A DNA stretch of 64,000 nt from Hyphomonadaceae bacterium UBA7672 (GCA_002483135.1 DLHI01000026.1:227591-291590), one strand, 5' to 3'; counted from the stretch's first letter, positions 1 through 8,580 are shown. The notes: a model not told the origin generated them from the letters alone. Translations and numbers: made by a program.

Positions 1-1
1 T

Positions 2-169
2 CCGAAGAACAAGCATTTCAGGCAACGCCGGCTTACCCAGGACAACCGGCCGCTGGCGTCATCACTGATGCAGCTGCTGAACCGGCAGGTCGACCATCGC
101 GGGCAGTTGCAGCAGCGCGAGCCTGAGATTGAGCGCAATCAGCCGGTCCCGCGGGCCGAGCGCGCGTAG
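2..169 (+). CDS. possible 3' end of an unidentified gene (partial)
   Basis: An open frame enters from the left window edge and ends at TAG 167-169, giving about 55 residues rich in Gln, Arg and Leu (it includes SSLMQLLNRQVDHRGQLQQR). I do not recognise the family. The opposite strand is also partly open here, so coding status is uncertain. Positions 170-284 contain no convincing gene. Confidence 0.25.
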   Translation, partial: PKNKHFRQRRLTQDNRPLASSLMQLLNRQVDHRGQLQQREPEIERNQPVPRAERA

Positions 170-284
170 TCCCCCTTCGGGTTTGCTTCGCCCAGCTAGC
201 GGAAACCGTCCGTCGCGCCAGCGGCGTCAAGCGTCGCCAGAAGTTCAGCGCGCGAGATGCGCCAGTCGACATCGCGCAGCTTCC

Positions 285-1244
285 TCAGATCTTCACCTGT
301 TCGCAGAGTTGATCGAACCCATTGAACCAGACGGCGCGGCGTTCATCCGTCTCCATGAAAATCTCGTGGGCGGCGCCTTGCACAGGCAAATGACGCGCAG
401 CCGGCAGAAGAGCCGCAAGGCGCGCGCCGGCGGTAGGGTCGACGATGGCGTCCTCGGTCGCGGTGGCGACCAGCATGGGCATCACCTTCAGCGTATCGAG
501 CGCGCCGGGACGGCAGAAACCGGCGCAAACATCAAGCGCCGCCACGACCCAGCCAATCGTCGGCTGGCCCAGCGCAAGGCGTGGTTCGGCCGTGACGAGC
601 CGGCGGTAGAGACCCCAGCGCTCAAAGTCGTGCGTGAACGGATTACCTTCGAACTTCTCGTCCTTGCTTTCCGGCTGGGCTGGAAAAGTCCCGAAGCCCA
701 TCGCGTTCGCAGCGCGGGCATAAAGCTGCAGCGGCGGCGGAACGGGGATGCCCCACATTGGCGCGGAAAAGGCTGCAAGGCGCGGAGTGATGGCGCCTGT
801 GCGCATCGCCTCGAGCGCGATCGCGCTTCCCATCGAATGCGCGACCACGATGCGCTCCTTCGGCGCGCGGTCGGCGATGGCGGCAAGGCCGCGCACGAGA
901 CCGTCGACATAGGTCGCGAAATTCGTGACGTGGCCGCGGATGGGATTCTTGAGCGGGCGATCGGACAGCCCCTGCCCGGGCCAGTCGAAGCAGGCGATGG
1001 CGAAGCCGCGCGCCTGCAGATCGCGCTGGACCTCGAAATACTTCTCGATGGATTCAGTGCGGCCCGGGCAGACGATGGCCAGCGCGCGGGGCGTGGCGGC
1101 GCCTGCTGGCGCATACAGCATGCGGAGGCGGATGCCGCCCTCGCCCTGGTACCAGATGATCTCGGCGCCAGCAGGAGGCGGATTGCCGGGCACGAGGACC
1201 ATATCCCCGTGCGCGGCCGCCCCCGGCTGTGCGCCGTCAGCCAT
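285..1244 (-). CDS. alpha/beta hydrolase, lysophospholipase/monoacylglycerol lipase-like (serine aminopeptidase S33 type)
   Basis: A 319-residue alpha/beta hydrolase, probably a cytosolic esterase or lipase acting on lysophospholipids or monoacylglycerols. The nucleophile elbow reads VVAHSMGS with Ser near residue 137. An acidic residue lies in EDAIVDP in the C-terminal third, and the catalytic His is in GAAHEIFMETDE about 27 residues from the end. The segment CFDWPGQGLSDRP near residues 85-97 is the usual oxyanion-side motif of PldB-like proteins. There is no signal peptide. The start lies 3 nt after the stop of the SCP2-like gene, so the two form one minus-strand operon. That pairing suggests lipid or acyl-CoA handling, which is inference. 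The exact substrate cannot be read from sequence. Confidence 0.85.
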   Translation of the reverse strand: MADGAQPGAAAHGDMVLVPGNPPPAGAEIIWYQGEGGIRLRMLYAPAGAATPRALAIVCPGRTESIEKYFEVQRDLQARGFAIACFDWPGQGLSDRPLKNPIRGHVTNFATYVDGLVRGLAAIADRAPKERIVVAHSMGSAIALEAMRTGAITPRLAAFSAPMWGIPVPPPLQLYARAANAMGFGTFPAQPESKDEKFEGNPFTHDFERWGLYRRLVTAEPRLALGQPTIGWVVAALDVCAGFCRPGALDTLKVMPMLVATATEDAIVDPTAGARLAALLPAARHLPVQGAAHEIFMETDERRAVWFNGFDQLCEQVKI

Positions 1245-1247
1245 CGG

Positions 1248-1550
1248 TTACTTCAGTTTGGAGAAGATCGAGGAGAGCTTCATCGCGACGCCCATATTGC
1301 CGTCGACCTTCAGCTTGCCCTGCATGAAGGCCATGGTCGGGTCGAGCGCGCCCTGCGCCATCTTGAGGAAGTCGTCGAAAGCGACCTTGATCGTCGCGTC
1401 AGCCGCGCCATCCTCGTTCGTGACCTTGCCGGCGGCGCCGTCGATGAACAGCTTGCCGACCGAGCCAAAATCGAACTTCACCTTTTCGGTGAGGCCAGAG
1501 CCGGCGCCCAGCGCGCCTTGAACCTTCGAGGTGAGTTCAGCCAGATCCAT
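1248..1550 (-). CDS. SCP2 sterol-binding domain protein
   Basis: A 100-residue single-domain protein of the SCP2 (sterol carrier protein 2) lipid-binding fold. It shows the family pattern of a glycine-rich middle strand (FIDGAAGKVTNEDGAADATI), then VAFDDFLKMAQGALDPTMAFMQGKLKVDGN and a C-terminal helix ending in SKLK. Length fits a stand-alone SCP2 domain. An AGGAG lies 7 nt before the ATG. It is the first gene of a two-gene operon with the alpha/beta hydrolase. The role is probably binding or transfer of hydrophobic acyl ligands in the cytosol; the ligand is unknown. Confidence 0.85.
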   Translation of the reverse strand: MDLAELTSKVQGALGAGSGLTEKVKFDFGSVGKLFIDGAAGKVTNEDGAADATIKVAFDDFLKMAQGALDPTMAFMQGKLKVDGNMGVAMKLSSIFSKLK

Positions 1551-1675
1551 GTGTCGTCTCCTTTGACGGTGTCAGGCACTTGTCGCGCAGCCTGCGGGCA
1601 AGCGCAACGCAGAATGTATGACACCCCACTCGCGCCCGGCGCGGGGCGTCGCTAGGGTCAATTTAGGGAGACCCC

Positions 1676-3235
1676 ATGAGCTGGAAAAGCCACATAGACG
1701 AACTTCGGGCGCGCGAACGCCTGGCCGAACAGATGGGCGGGGAGGAACGGGTCGCCCGACAGCGCGGCATGGGCAAGTTGACGGTACGCGAGCGCGTGGC
1801 GTTCCTGGCCGACCCCGGGAGTTTCCACGAGGTCGGCAAGATCGCTGGCAAAGCGGGCTATGGGCCGGACGATGAGATCGCGGAATTCCTTCCGGCGACG
1901 ATGGTTTTCGGGCGGGCGACACTGAATGGCCGGCCCGCCGTTATCCTGGGCGATGACTTCACCGTGCGCGGTGGCGCGTCGGATGCCTCGATCGCCGGCA
2001 AGATGCTGATGGCCGAACAGATGGCCAATGAATACGGCATGCCTATCGTGCGCATGATCGACGGCACGGGCGGCGGCGGCAGCGTGAAGTCGCTGGAGAC
2101 GAACCCGCGCACCTACATCCCGACGACGCCGGCATGGGAATGGCTGGTCGCCAACATGCAGCGTTCGCCCGTGGTGTCGCTGGCGCTGGGGCCGTGCGCG
2201 GGGCTTGGCGCGGGGCGTGTGGCGGCAAGCCATTTCTCGGTGATGGTAAAGGGGCTGAGCCAGGTGTTCGTCGCGGGGCCGCCGGTGGCGAAGGCGATTG
2301 GGGAAGATGTCGACAAGGAGGGACTTGGCGGCTGGGAGATCAATGGCCGCAACGGCGTCGTCGACAATGTGGTGAACTCCGAACACGAGGCGTTCGCGCA
2401 CGCGCGGCGCTTCCTGTCCTACTTGCCGCTGAACTCCAGCGAAGCGCCGCCGGTGATCGAGTCGAGCGACGATCCGAAGCGGCGTGAGGAGTTTCTGCTC
2501 GACGTCGTGCCAAAGGACGGCAAGACACCTTACATGCCGCGCAAGATCATCGAAGCGGTCGTCGACAAGACGCCGGAAGGATCGAGCTTCTTCGAGATCG
2601 GCGCGTTGTGGGGACGGCAAGTTGTGACGGGGCTGGCGCGCATTGACGGGCATCCCGTCGCGATCATCGCGGGCGATCCGTTCTTCCTCGATGGGGCGTG
2701 GACGGCGGATGCGTGCGAGAAGGTGGTGCGCCATATCGACCTGGCGGACACCTTCCACCTGCCCGTGATCCACTTTGTCGACTGCCCCGGGTTTGCTGTG
2801 GGCGCGAAGCATGAGCGCGCGGGCGTGACGCGCAAGGGCGTGCGCGCGATGGCGGCGGTCTATCAGGCGCAGACGCCAATCCTGCCCGTGGTGATCCGCA
2901 AGGCTTACGGGCTGGCGGGCAGCGTCATGTTCAATCCGACGAAAACGCGCTGGCGGTATTGCTGGCCGTCGGGCGACTGGGGCTCGTTGCCGATGGCTGG
3001 CGGCATTGAGGCGGCCTACAAGCGGCAGCTTGAAGCGTCCGACGATCCCGAGGCGGAGCTGAAGGCGCTCTATCGCAAGTTCGAGGCGATGCGCTCGCCG
3101 TTCAGGACTGCGGAGGCCTTCATCGCGGAAGAGATCATCGATCCGCGCGACACGCGCCCGCTGGTCGTGGAGTTCGTGCACCATGCCTATCGCGTGCTGA
3201 AGGCAGAGCCGCGCAGCTTCGGGATGCGGCCTTAG
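1676..3235 (+). CDS. acyl-CoA carboxylase beta subunit (carboxyltransferase)
   Basis: A 519-residue biotin-dependent carboxyltransferase subunit of the propionyl-/methylcrotonyl-CoA carboxylase class. It moves carboxylate from carboxybiotin to an acyl-CoA. The N-terminal acyl-CoA side shows RERVAFLADPGSFHEVG and GDDFTVRGGASDASIAGK. The C-terminal half shows FVDCPGFAVGAKHERAGVTR and VIRKAYGLAGSVMF, the usual CoA- and biotin-pocket motifs. Length is typical. The start has GGGAG at good spacing. No biotin carboxylase/BCCP subunit is adjacent, so its partner is encoded elsewhere and the substrate (propionyl-, methylcrotonyl- or other acyl-CoA) cannot be assigned. Confidence 0.9.
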   Translation: MSWKSHIDELRARERLAEQMGGEERVARQRGMGKLTVRERVAFLADPGSFHEVGKIAGKAGYGPDDEIAEFLPATMVFGRATLNGRPAVILGDDFTVRGGASDASIAGKMLMAEQMANEYGMPIVRMIDGTGGGGSVKSLETNPRTYIPTTPAWEWLVANMQRSPVVSLALGPCAGLGAGRVAASHFSVMVKGLSQVFVAGPPVAKAIGEDVDKEGLGGWEINGRNGVVDNVVNSEHEAFAHARRFLSYLPLNSSEAPPVIESSDDPKRREEFLLDVVPKDGKTPYMPRKIIEAVVDKTPEGSSFFEIGALWGRQVVTGLARIDGHPVAIIAGDPFFLDGAWTADACEKVVRHIDLADTFHLPVIHFVDCPGFAVGAKHERAGVTRKGVRAMAAVYQAQTPILPVVIRKAYGLAGSVMFNPTKTRWRYCWPSGDWGSLPMAGGIEAAYKRQLEASDDPEAELKALYRKFEAMRSPFRTAEAFIAEEIIDPRDTRPLVVEFVHHAYRVLKAEPRSFGMRP

Positions 3236-3254
3236 GCTGACATTTGTAAGCACG

Positions 3255-3287
3255 GCCTCGTGCTTCGACAGGCTCAGCATGAGGCCT
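3255..3287. repeat. imperfect palindrome downstream of the carboxylase gene
   Basis: GGCCTCGTGC and GCATGAGGCC form an inverted pair with one mismatch around the core TTCGACAGGCTCA. It may act as a transcription terminator for the carboxylase gene or may be a dispersed intergenic repeat; it lies about 20 nt after the stop. No T-tract follows. Confidence 0.5.
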
Positions 3288-3295
3288 TCCCCAGC

Positions 3296-3400
3296 TGTCA
3301 TTCCCGCCGAAGCGCAGCGGAGAGCGGGAAGCCAGAGGCTGCGAGGGCGGGGTGCGTTGCTCCTGGGTTCCGGCTCGCGCTTCGCGCGTCCGGAATGACA
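3296..3400. repeat. 105-bp MITE/REP-like element with terminal inverted repeats
   Basis: The segment starts with TGTCATTCC and ends with the exact inverse GGAATGACA. The interior is GC-rich with further internal complementarity (CCGAAGCGC and CGCGCTTCGCGCG). It has no coding capacity. The form fits the short palindromic elements scattered between genes in many alphaproteobacteria; copy number cannot be judged from this window. Confidence 0.6.
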
Positions 3401-3846
3401 GTTGTGGGAGGGGCGCAGTTCAGCCGTCAGGCCGGATCAATCCGCCTGTCTTGCTAACGTCTCGCCTCCTGAAAGCAGTGGAGGGCTGGGGACGCGGATG
3501 GCTCCGCGAATTTCGTCCGTAGTCTTGGTCCGTAGTCCGGGTGCGGGAGAGCCGCGTCCCCGCGGATGGTTGCCCACCCGCATCGCCGCCGCGCCGGACA
3601 GTGTACGGCTGCCCTCCATGCGGTTGCGATGGGGACATAATCAGTCAGGTGGCGGGGGTGTCGGAAAACTTTCTTCAGCGCGCTTTGGATTCAAGGCGTT
3701 GAGGGTCGCAGGTGTAGGAAACTCGACCATTCTCGAAAAATCTTCGGCCCTGTGTTGTGCAGCACATCGGGCCCGGCGGGGGCGTCCTAAACAGTATTCA
3801 CACCGGACGGATGGCCGCCCGGGACGAAATACCAAGGGGACGCACA
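3401..3846. other. intergenic region with a strong hairpin; possible structured RNA or leader
   Basis: About 450 bp without a convincing gene. A perfect 10-bp inverted repeat pairs GGGGACGCGG (3488-3497) with CCGCGTCCCC (3552-3561). The loop holds two copies of GTCCGTAGTC. A G-rich, then A/T-richer stretch from about 3640 to 3840 probably holds the promoter of the tandem small peptides. Apparent ORFs here lack ribosome sites and look like shadows. No Rfam family was recognised. Confidence 0.4.
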
Positions 3847-3951
3847 ATGATCATCGGTCAAACCATCGCGAACTGCTTCATGGGCCTGGTCGCCATCGCG
3901 GCGCTGGCCGCCCAGGTGGGACTGGTGACCGGCATGATCGGCCCGGTCTGA
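3847..3951 (+). CDS. 34-residue hydrophobic small protein, tandem copy 1
   Basis: ATG at 3847 is preceded by AAGGGGA at good spacing and encodes 34 residues, beginning MIIGQTIANCFMGLVA and ending VTGMIGPV. The centre is one hydrophobic stretch (about residues 10-28) long enough to cross a membrane once. A near copy follows 43 nt downstream. The two proteins match at 28 of 34 positions. Of the 16 codons that differ, 10 are synonymous, which points to selection on the peptide. I know no family for it. Guesses include a small membrane regulator or a type I toxin-like peptide, but nothing in the sequence decides. Confidence 0.7.
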   Translation: MIIGQTIANCFMGLVAIAALAAQVGLVTGMIGPV

Positions 3952-3994
3952 GCCCTCTCCGAACACATCCGAAAACACCTCAAGGACAACCCAT

Positions 3995-4099
3995 ATGACC
4001 ATCGGCCACACCATCGCGAATTGCTTCATGGGCCTCGTCGCCTTCATGGCGCTGGCCGCACAGGTCGGTCTCGTCACTGGCTTCGTCGGCCCCGTCTGA
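3995..4099 (+). CDS. 34-residue hydrophobic small protein, tandem copy 2
   Basis: ATG at 3995 has AAGGA upstream. The product starts MTIGHTIANCFMGLVA and ends VTGFVGPV. It has the same length and stop position as copy 1, differing only at residues 2, 5, 17, 18, 30 and 31. A perfect GC-rich hairpin follows 28 nt after the stop, so both copies look like one short transcript ending there. Conserved features are NCF at residues 9-11, Gln23 inside the hydrophobic stretch, and the Gly-Pro-Val end. The function is unknown; the single Cys could be functional. Confidence 0.7.
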   Translation: MTIGHTIANCFMGLVAFMALAAQVGLVTGFVGPV

Positions 4100-4126
4100 T
4101 CCCCCGACAGACATGCCGACCCCGCC

Positions 4127-4165
4127 GCCGCCGGCCTTTCCCCCAGGCCGGCGGCGCTTCCCGTT
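4127..4165 (+). terminator. intrinsic terminator after the tandem small proteins
   Basis: A perfect 11-bp stem, GCCGCCGGCCT (4127-4137) and AGGCCGGCGGC (4145-4155), has a 7-nt loop and is followed by a short pyrimidine run and CCGTTTT. It sits just after the second small ORF. Confidence 0.75.
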
Positions 4166-4817
4166 TTGGGGTGAAGGTTGTGATTATCAGGCGTGGCGAG
4201 GTGACATCCGCCGCTGTGCGGCAGCCCCCTCCGTCGCGCTGCGCGCGCCACCTCCCCCGCCTTCGGCGAGGGAGGACTAAAACGGCGACGCCGGCCGCTG
4301 CTTTCACAGGGCCGGCGCGACACCATGGTGGTCCGCCAGTTCGTCCATCGAGCATCGGCCTTCCAGCCTGTCGCCCTGATCAGGGGCACGCTCGTTCGAC
4401 GCCATCCGGCGAAGCTGAGCCTGGAGCGTCCTGGTGTGCGGACCACAGAACTCTGGGCGCAAGGCCCACTTTCCTGTCGTCGCGCAGCTGAAGCCACGCT
4501 CGTGTCCGGTCATCCCCTCTCGAGGGCCCGCGCGGTCTTGGATCCCGCCTTGGGCGTGAAGCTTGCCTTGCGGGGCGAAGCCTCACTTCCGGTGCTCGTT
4601 TGCTCCCCATTTCTTCAGCGCCTGTCCAATCAGGCTTACCCGTGGGGACATTCAGTTGCTCGACCCGCGACGGTCTCCTCTCTGAACACGATCAGGATGA
4701 CAGAAATGTTGGCGGCGCCAATTGCGGCGCCCTGTGGAAACTGTTGACGGTGCTGTTGATAAAAACCTCTCGCACATGCGAGAGACCAGACGCATTTGCG
4801 AATGGCGGGAGACGACG
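4166..4817. other. 650-bp intergenic region with a dispersed-repeat-like segment; no gene seen
   Basis: Positions about 4190-4282 hold a palindromic repeat (CCTCCC with GGGAGG around CCGCCTTCGGCG) of the kind found between genes in this lineage. The rest is open in several frames, but no frame has a ribosome site or recognisable protein features. The acyl-CoA dehydrogenase promoter probably lies in the A/T-richer 4660-4800 part. Confidence 0.4.
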
Positions 4818-5978
4818 ATGGCGCTCGATCTGGAGACACGTGACCAGCTGATTGAAACGGTGCGCCGCTTCGTCACCGAAGTCTGCCGGCCCAACGAACA
4901 GCTGGTGTCGGAGACGAACGCGATCCCGGACAAAATCGTGCAGGAGATGCGCGACCTTGGTCTCTTCGGGCTTTCGATCTCCGAGGAGTATGGCGGGCTT
5001 GGCCTGACCATGGAGGAAGAGGCGCTGGTGATCCTCGAGATGGGGCGCACCTCGCCTGCCTTCCGCTCCACCTTCGGCACCAATGTCGGCATCGGCAGCC
5101 AGGGCATCGTGATGTTCGGGACCGAAGACCAGAAGCGCGACTGGTTGCCGAAGCTTGCGACAGGCGAAGCGATTGCGAGCTTTGCACTGACGGAGCCGGA
5201 CGCGGGATCGGATGCGGGCTCGGCCAAGACGAAAGCCGTGCGCGACGGCAATCACTATGTGCTGAACGGCGCCAAGCGCTACATCACCAATGCCGACAAG
5301 GCGACGATCTTCACCGTGATGGCGCGCACGGATCAGAACACCCCGGGGCCCAAGGGCCTCTCCGCCTTCATCGTCGAGCGTGATACGCCGGGCGTCACCA
5401 TCGGCAAGCCCGAGAAGAAGATGGGCCAGCAGGGCGCGAATGTCTGCGACGTGATCTTCGAGGATGCGCGCGTGCCGATCACCAACCGGCTGGGCGAGGA
5501 AGGCGAAGGCATGAAGGTGGCCATGTCCGTGCTGGATCGCGGCCGCCTGCACATCTCGGCGCTGAGCTGCGGCATTGCCGAGCGGCTCGTCGAAGAGATG
5601 ACGCGCTATGCCAGCGAGCGGAAGCAATTCGGCAAGCCGATCATCGAGCACCAGCTGGTGATGGGCATGATCGCCGAGAGCTATGCCGAAGCGACGGCGG
5701 GTCGCGCCATGGTGATGGAGGGCGTACGCAAGTACGACGCGAAGGAAAAGACCACGCTGATTGCAGCCGCCACCAAGATGTTCTGCACCGAAATGGTGGG
5801 CCGCGTGGCCGACCGCGCTGTGCAGGTGCACGGCGGCGCCGGATACATCGCGGACTATGCGGTGGAGCGTTTCTATCGCGACGTGCGTATCCTGCGCCTC
5901 TATGAGGGCACAACGCAGATCCAGCAGATGGTGATCGGCCGCGAGCTGCAGCGGATGGCGAAGGCGGGGGAGATCTAG
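4818..5978 (+). CDS. acyl-CoA dehydrogenase
   Basis: A 386-residue FAD-dependent acyl-CoA dehydrogenase that oxidises an acyl-CoA to the 2,3-enoyl-CoA. The middle shows FALTEPDAGSDAGS and YITNADKA (substrate/FAD region). The C-terminal part shows RKQFGKPI, VQVHGGAGYIADY and RDVRILRLYEGTTQIQQ, the usual signature; the Glu of YEGT is the expected catalytic base. The ATG at 4818 was chosen over an upstream in-frame ATG at 4722 because GGGAGA precedes it and the family alignment begins here. The last 4 nt overlap the convergent gene's stop. It stands alone, so chain-length preference cannot be inferred. Confidence 0.92.
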   Translation: MALDLETRDQLIETVRRFVTEVCRPNEQLVSETNAIPDKIVQEMRDLGLFGLSISEEYGGLGLTMEEEALVILEMGRTSPAFRSTFGTNVGIGSQGIVMFGTEDQKRDWLPKLATGEAIASFALTEPDAGSDAGSAKTKAVRDGNHYVLNGAKRYITNADKATIFTVMARTDQNTPGPKGLSAFIVERDTPGVTIGKPEKKMGQQGANVCDVIFEDARVPITNRLGEEGEGMKVAMSVLDRGRLHISALSCGIAERLVEEMTRYASERKQFGKPIIEHQLVMGMIAESYAEATAGRAMVMEGVRKYDAKEKTTLIAAATKMFCTEMVGRVADRAVQVHGGAGYIADYAVERFYRDVRILRLYEGTTQIQQMVIGRELQRMAKAGEI

Positions 5979-6400
5979 CGATCTTCCTCCAGCGCCGCGA
6001 CGAGGGCGGCGCGGAGTTCGGCGTTGTCGTCAAAGTCGACGGCCATCTGTTGGCCGTTGATCAAAACGGGGAGCGCTTCGGCGCTTGCGCCTGCGAGCGT
6101 CACGGCGCGGTCGAAATCGGCAAGCGCCGCCTGGCGCAGTTCGAGGCGGATGGTTTTCTCTTCAATGACGTCGGCCAGTGTGGCGCGTGCCAGCGCGGCG
6201 ACCTTGAAGACATGCGGATTGGCGGGACAGGCGGCGGTCTTCGCGTCGATGGAGGCTGTCGCCTCGACGGGATCGACGCCTTCGCCATGCTGGCCGATGG
6301 AGACCATGAGGTTGGTGGTCTCCTGCAGCGCGCCATCGGGACAGGCCATGGCGGCGGGAGCGGCGAGAATCGTTGCAGCAGCGAGCAGAAGTGTTTTCAT
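5975..6400 (-). CDS. hypothetical exported protein with Sec signal peptide
   Basis: A 141-residue protein with a clean Sec signal (MKTLLLAAATILAAPAAMA then CPDGAL). The mature part is helical and Ala-rich, with two more Cys-containing or acidic segments and a C-terminal LRAALVAALEEDR. No known domain was recognised. It is convergent with the acyl-CoA dehydrogenase (4-nt overlap) and divergent from fhs, so it is probably monocistronic and periplasmic. Confidence 0.65.
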   Translation of the reverse strand: MKTLLLAAATILAAPAAMACPDGALQETTNLMVSIGQHGEGVDPVEATASIDAKTAACPANPHVFKVAALARATLADVIEEKTIRLELRQAALADFDRAVTLAGASAEALPVLINGQQMAVDFDDNAELRAALVAALEEDR

Positions 6401-6510
6401 GAGCCCAATCTGAGCGGCGCATTGCGGCGCAATGGCGGCACGACATGCTTCGGGCGTGACAGGCGCCTGCGGGCCCGTTTAGATCGCCAACAGAACAAGC
6501 CGGGGTCTTC

Positions 6511-8181
6511 ATGGACAGTGATGGTGAAATCGCGCGCGCCGCGAAGCTGAAGCCGATTGCGGAGATCGGCGAGAAGCTGGGCATTCCGGCGGAGGCGCTG
6601 GTTCCATACGGACACACGAAGGCGAAGATTTCGACAGCGTTCCTCAAGTCACTGGCCGATCGGCCCGAGGGCGACCTCGTGCTGGTGACGGCGATGAACC
6701 CGACGCCGGCGGGCGAAGGCAAGACCACGACAACCGTGGGGCTGGGCGACGCCCTCACCCGCATCGGAAAGCGTGCCGTGATCGCCCTGCGCGAGCCATC
6801 TCTGGGGCCGTGCTTTGGCCAGAAGGGTGGGGCTACGGGCGGCGGGTATGCGCAGGTCGTGCCGATGGACGACATCAACCTGCACTTCACCGGCGATTTC
6901 CACGCCATCACGGCGGCGCACAACCTGCTGGCGGCGATGGTGGACAATCACATCCACTGGGGCAACGCGCTGGGCATCGACACGCGCCGCGTGCGCTGGC
7001 GCCGGGCGCTGGATGTGAACGACCGCAGCCTGCGCGGCGTGGTGACGGGGTTGGGCGGCGTGGCGAACGGAACGCCGATGGAGGCTGGGTTCGACATCAC
7101 GGTCGCGTCCGAAGTGATGGCGATCCTTTGCCTTGCGAACGATCTGGCGGACCTTAAGGCGCGGCTGGCGAAGATCATCGTGGCGGAAACGCGCGAGAAG
7201 AAGCCGGTGACCGCTGGCGACATCAAGGCCGATGGCGCGATGGCCGTGCTGTTGAAGGACGCGCTGCTGCCCAACCTGGTGCAGACCATCGAGAACACGC
7301 CAGCCATCGTTCACCTCGGCCCATTCGCGAACATCGCGCATGGCTGCAACTCAGTGACGGCGACACGCGCCGCGCTGCGGCTGGGCGAGATCGTGGTGAC
7401 GGAAGCGGGCTTCGGCGCAGACCTTGGCGCGCAGAAATTCTTCGACATCAAATGCCGGCTGGCCGGCCTCAAGCCGCGCATGGCGGTGCTGGTCGCGACC
7501 ATCCGGTCGATGAAGATGAATGGCGGCGTCGCAAAGGGCGATCTTGGCAAGGAAGACGTCGAGGCACTGCAGCGCGGGGCGGTCAACGTGCAGCGCCATA
7601 TCGAGAACCTGAAGGGCTATGGTCTGCCGGTGATCGTGGCGCTAAATCACTTCACCAGCGACACGCAGGCGGAAGTTGATGCCGTGAAGCGGATCGTTGG
7701 CGCGATGGGGTGCGAGGCGATTGTCTGCCGCCACTGGGCGGAAGGCGGCAAGGGCGCGGAGGAGCTTGCTCGCGCAGTCGTCGCGCAGCTTGAGAAGAAG
7801 GACGACAGCTTCCGCGTTCTCTACGACAACGCCCTCCCCCTGCTCGACAAGATCGAGGCGACGGCGAAGCGTATCTATCGCGCATCGGGGATTTCGGCGC
7901 CGCAGAAGGTGATCGCGCAGCTGAAGCGGTGGGAGGAGTCAGGGTTTGGCCGCCTGCCCGTGTGCATCGCGAAGACGCAGTACTCGTTCTCGACCGATCC
8001 CACGAAGCTGGGCGCGCCGGTGGATCATGTGCTCGACATTCGCGAGGTGCGGCTTTCGGCCGGCGCAGGTTTCGTCGTCGCGATCTGCGGCGACCTGATG
8101 ACCATGCCGGGCCTGCCGCGACAGCCAGCGGCGGAGCTGATGTCGGTGGATGCGGATGGAAACATCCACGGCCTATCGTGA
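6511..8181 (+). CDS. fhs: formate--tetrahydrofolate ligase
   Basis: A 556-residue ATP-dependent ligase making 10-formyl-THF from formate and THF in one-carbon metabolism. The nucleotide loop TPAGEGKTTT sits near residues 65-74, followed by REPSLGPCFGQKGGATGGGYAQVVPMDDINLHFTGD in family order (key elements GPCFGxKGGA and NLHFTGD). Other hallmarks are GPFANIAHGCNS, EAGFGADLGAQKFFDIKC and TYSF-type ending TQYSFSTDPTKLGAP. Length is normal. The ribosome site is weak. The VOC gene starts 12 nt later, so co-transcription is likely. Confidence 0.97.
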   Translation: MDSDGEIARAAKLKPIAEIGEKLGIPAEALVPYGHTKAKISTAFLKSLADRPEGDLVLVTAMNPTPAGEGKTTTTVGLGDALTRIGKRAVIALREPSLGPCFGQKGGATGGGYAQVVPMDDINLHFTGDFHAITAAHNLLAAMVDNHIHWGNALGIDTRRVRWRRALDVNDRSLRGVVTGLGGVANGTPMEAGFDITVASEVMAILCLANDLADLKARLAKIIVAETREKKPVTAGDIKADGAMAVLLKDALLPNLVQTIENTPAIVHLGPFANIAHGCNSVTATRAALRLGEIVVTEAGFGADLGAQKFFDIKCRLAGLKPRMAVLVATIRSMKMNGGVAKGDLGKEDVEALQRGAVNVQRHIENLKGYGLPVIVALNHFTSDTQAEVDAVKRIVGAMGCEAIVCRHWAEGGKGAEELARAVVAQLEKKDDSFRVLYDNALPLLDKIEATAKRIYRASGISAPQKVIAQLKRWEESGFGRLPVCIAKTQYSFSTDPTKLGAPVDHVLDIREVRLSAGAGFVVAICGDLMTMPGLPRQPAAELMSVDADGNIHGLS

Positions 8182-8193
8182 GAGACTGAGTCG

Positions 8194-8580
8194 ATGCGCG
8201 TTGCGAAGCTTGCCTTCCTGGTCCGTGAGTATGATGAGGCGATCGACTGGTTCACGCGCTGCCTTGGCTTTGTACTGGTCGAAAATGCGGACATGGGCGC
8301 CGGCAAGCGTTGGGTCGTCGTGCAGCCTGCTGGCGGACAGGGCGCGGCTCTTCTGCTGGCGCGCGCGGTTGGCGAGCAGCGGGAAGCCATCGGCAGGCAG
8401 GGCGGCGGACGTGTGTTCCTGTTCCTCGAGACGCCGGATTTCGACAACGATCACGCGCGCATGAAGGCGGCCGGCGTGCGCTTTGCCGAGGCGCCGCGAT
8501 CCGAACCTTATGGCAAAGTCGCCGTGTTCGAGGACCTCTATGGCAATCGCTGGGATCTGCTCGAATTCCGCTCTGCCTGA
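8194..8580 (+). CDS. VOC superfamily (glyoxalase/bleomycin resistance-like) protein
   Basis: A 128-residue vicinal-oxygen-chelate fold protein with two paired beta-alpha-beta-beta-beta modules. The first module carries VREYDEAIDWFTRCLGFVL and the second DFDNDHARMKAAGVRFAEAP, ending with VFEDLYGNRWDLLEF, typical of this fold. The final Glu of LLEF is the usual metal ligand. It lies 12 nt behind fhs. The reaction is not assignable: VOC proteins include glyoxalases, dioxygenases and binding proteins. Confidence 0.85.
   Translation: MRVAKLAFLVREYDEAIDWFTRCLGFVLVENADMGAGKRWVVVQPAGGQGAALLLARAVGEQREAIGRQGGGRVFLFLETPDFDNDHARMKAAGVRFAEAPRSEPYGKVAVFEDLYGNRWDLLEFRSA

Noticed and set aside
195..287. A 30-codon minus-strand frame (RKLRDVDWRISRAEL) touching the hydrolase stop
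   Set aside because: Protein-like but would need CTG and ends quickly; too short to support.
1658..3301. A 547-codon minus-strand frame
   Set aside because: Antisense to the acyl-CoA carboxylase gene; Arg/His-rich composition typical of a shadow frame.
4325..4747. A 140-codon plus-strand ORF in the intergenic region
   Set aside because: No ribosome site, no recognisable domain, overlaps the likely acyl-CoA dehydrogenase promoter.
4692..5831. A 379-codon minus-strand frame
   Set aside because: Antisense to the acyl-CoA dehydrogenase; no ribosome site or domain.
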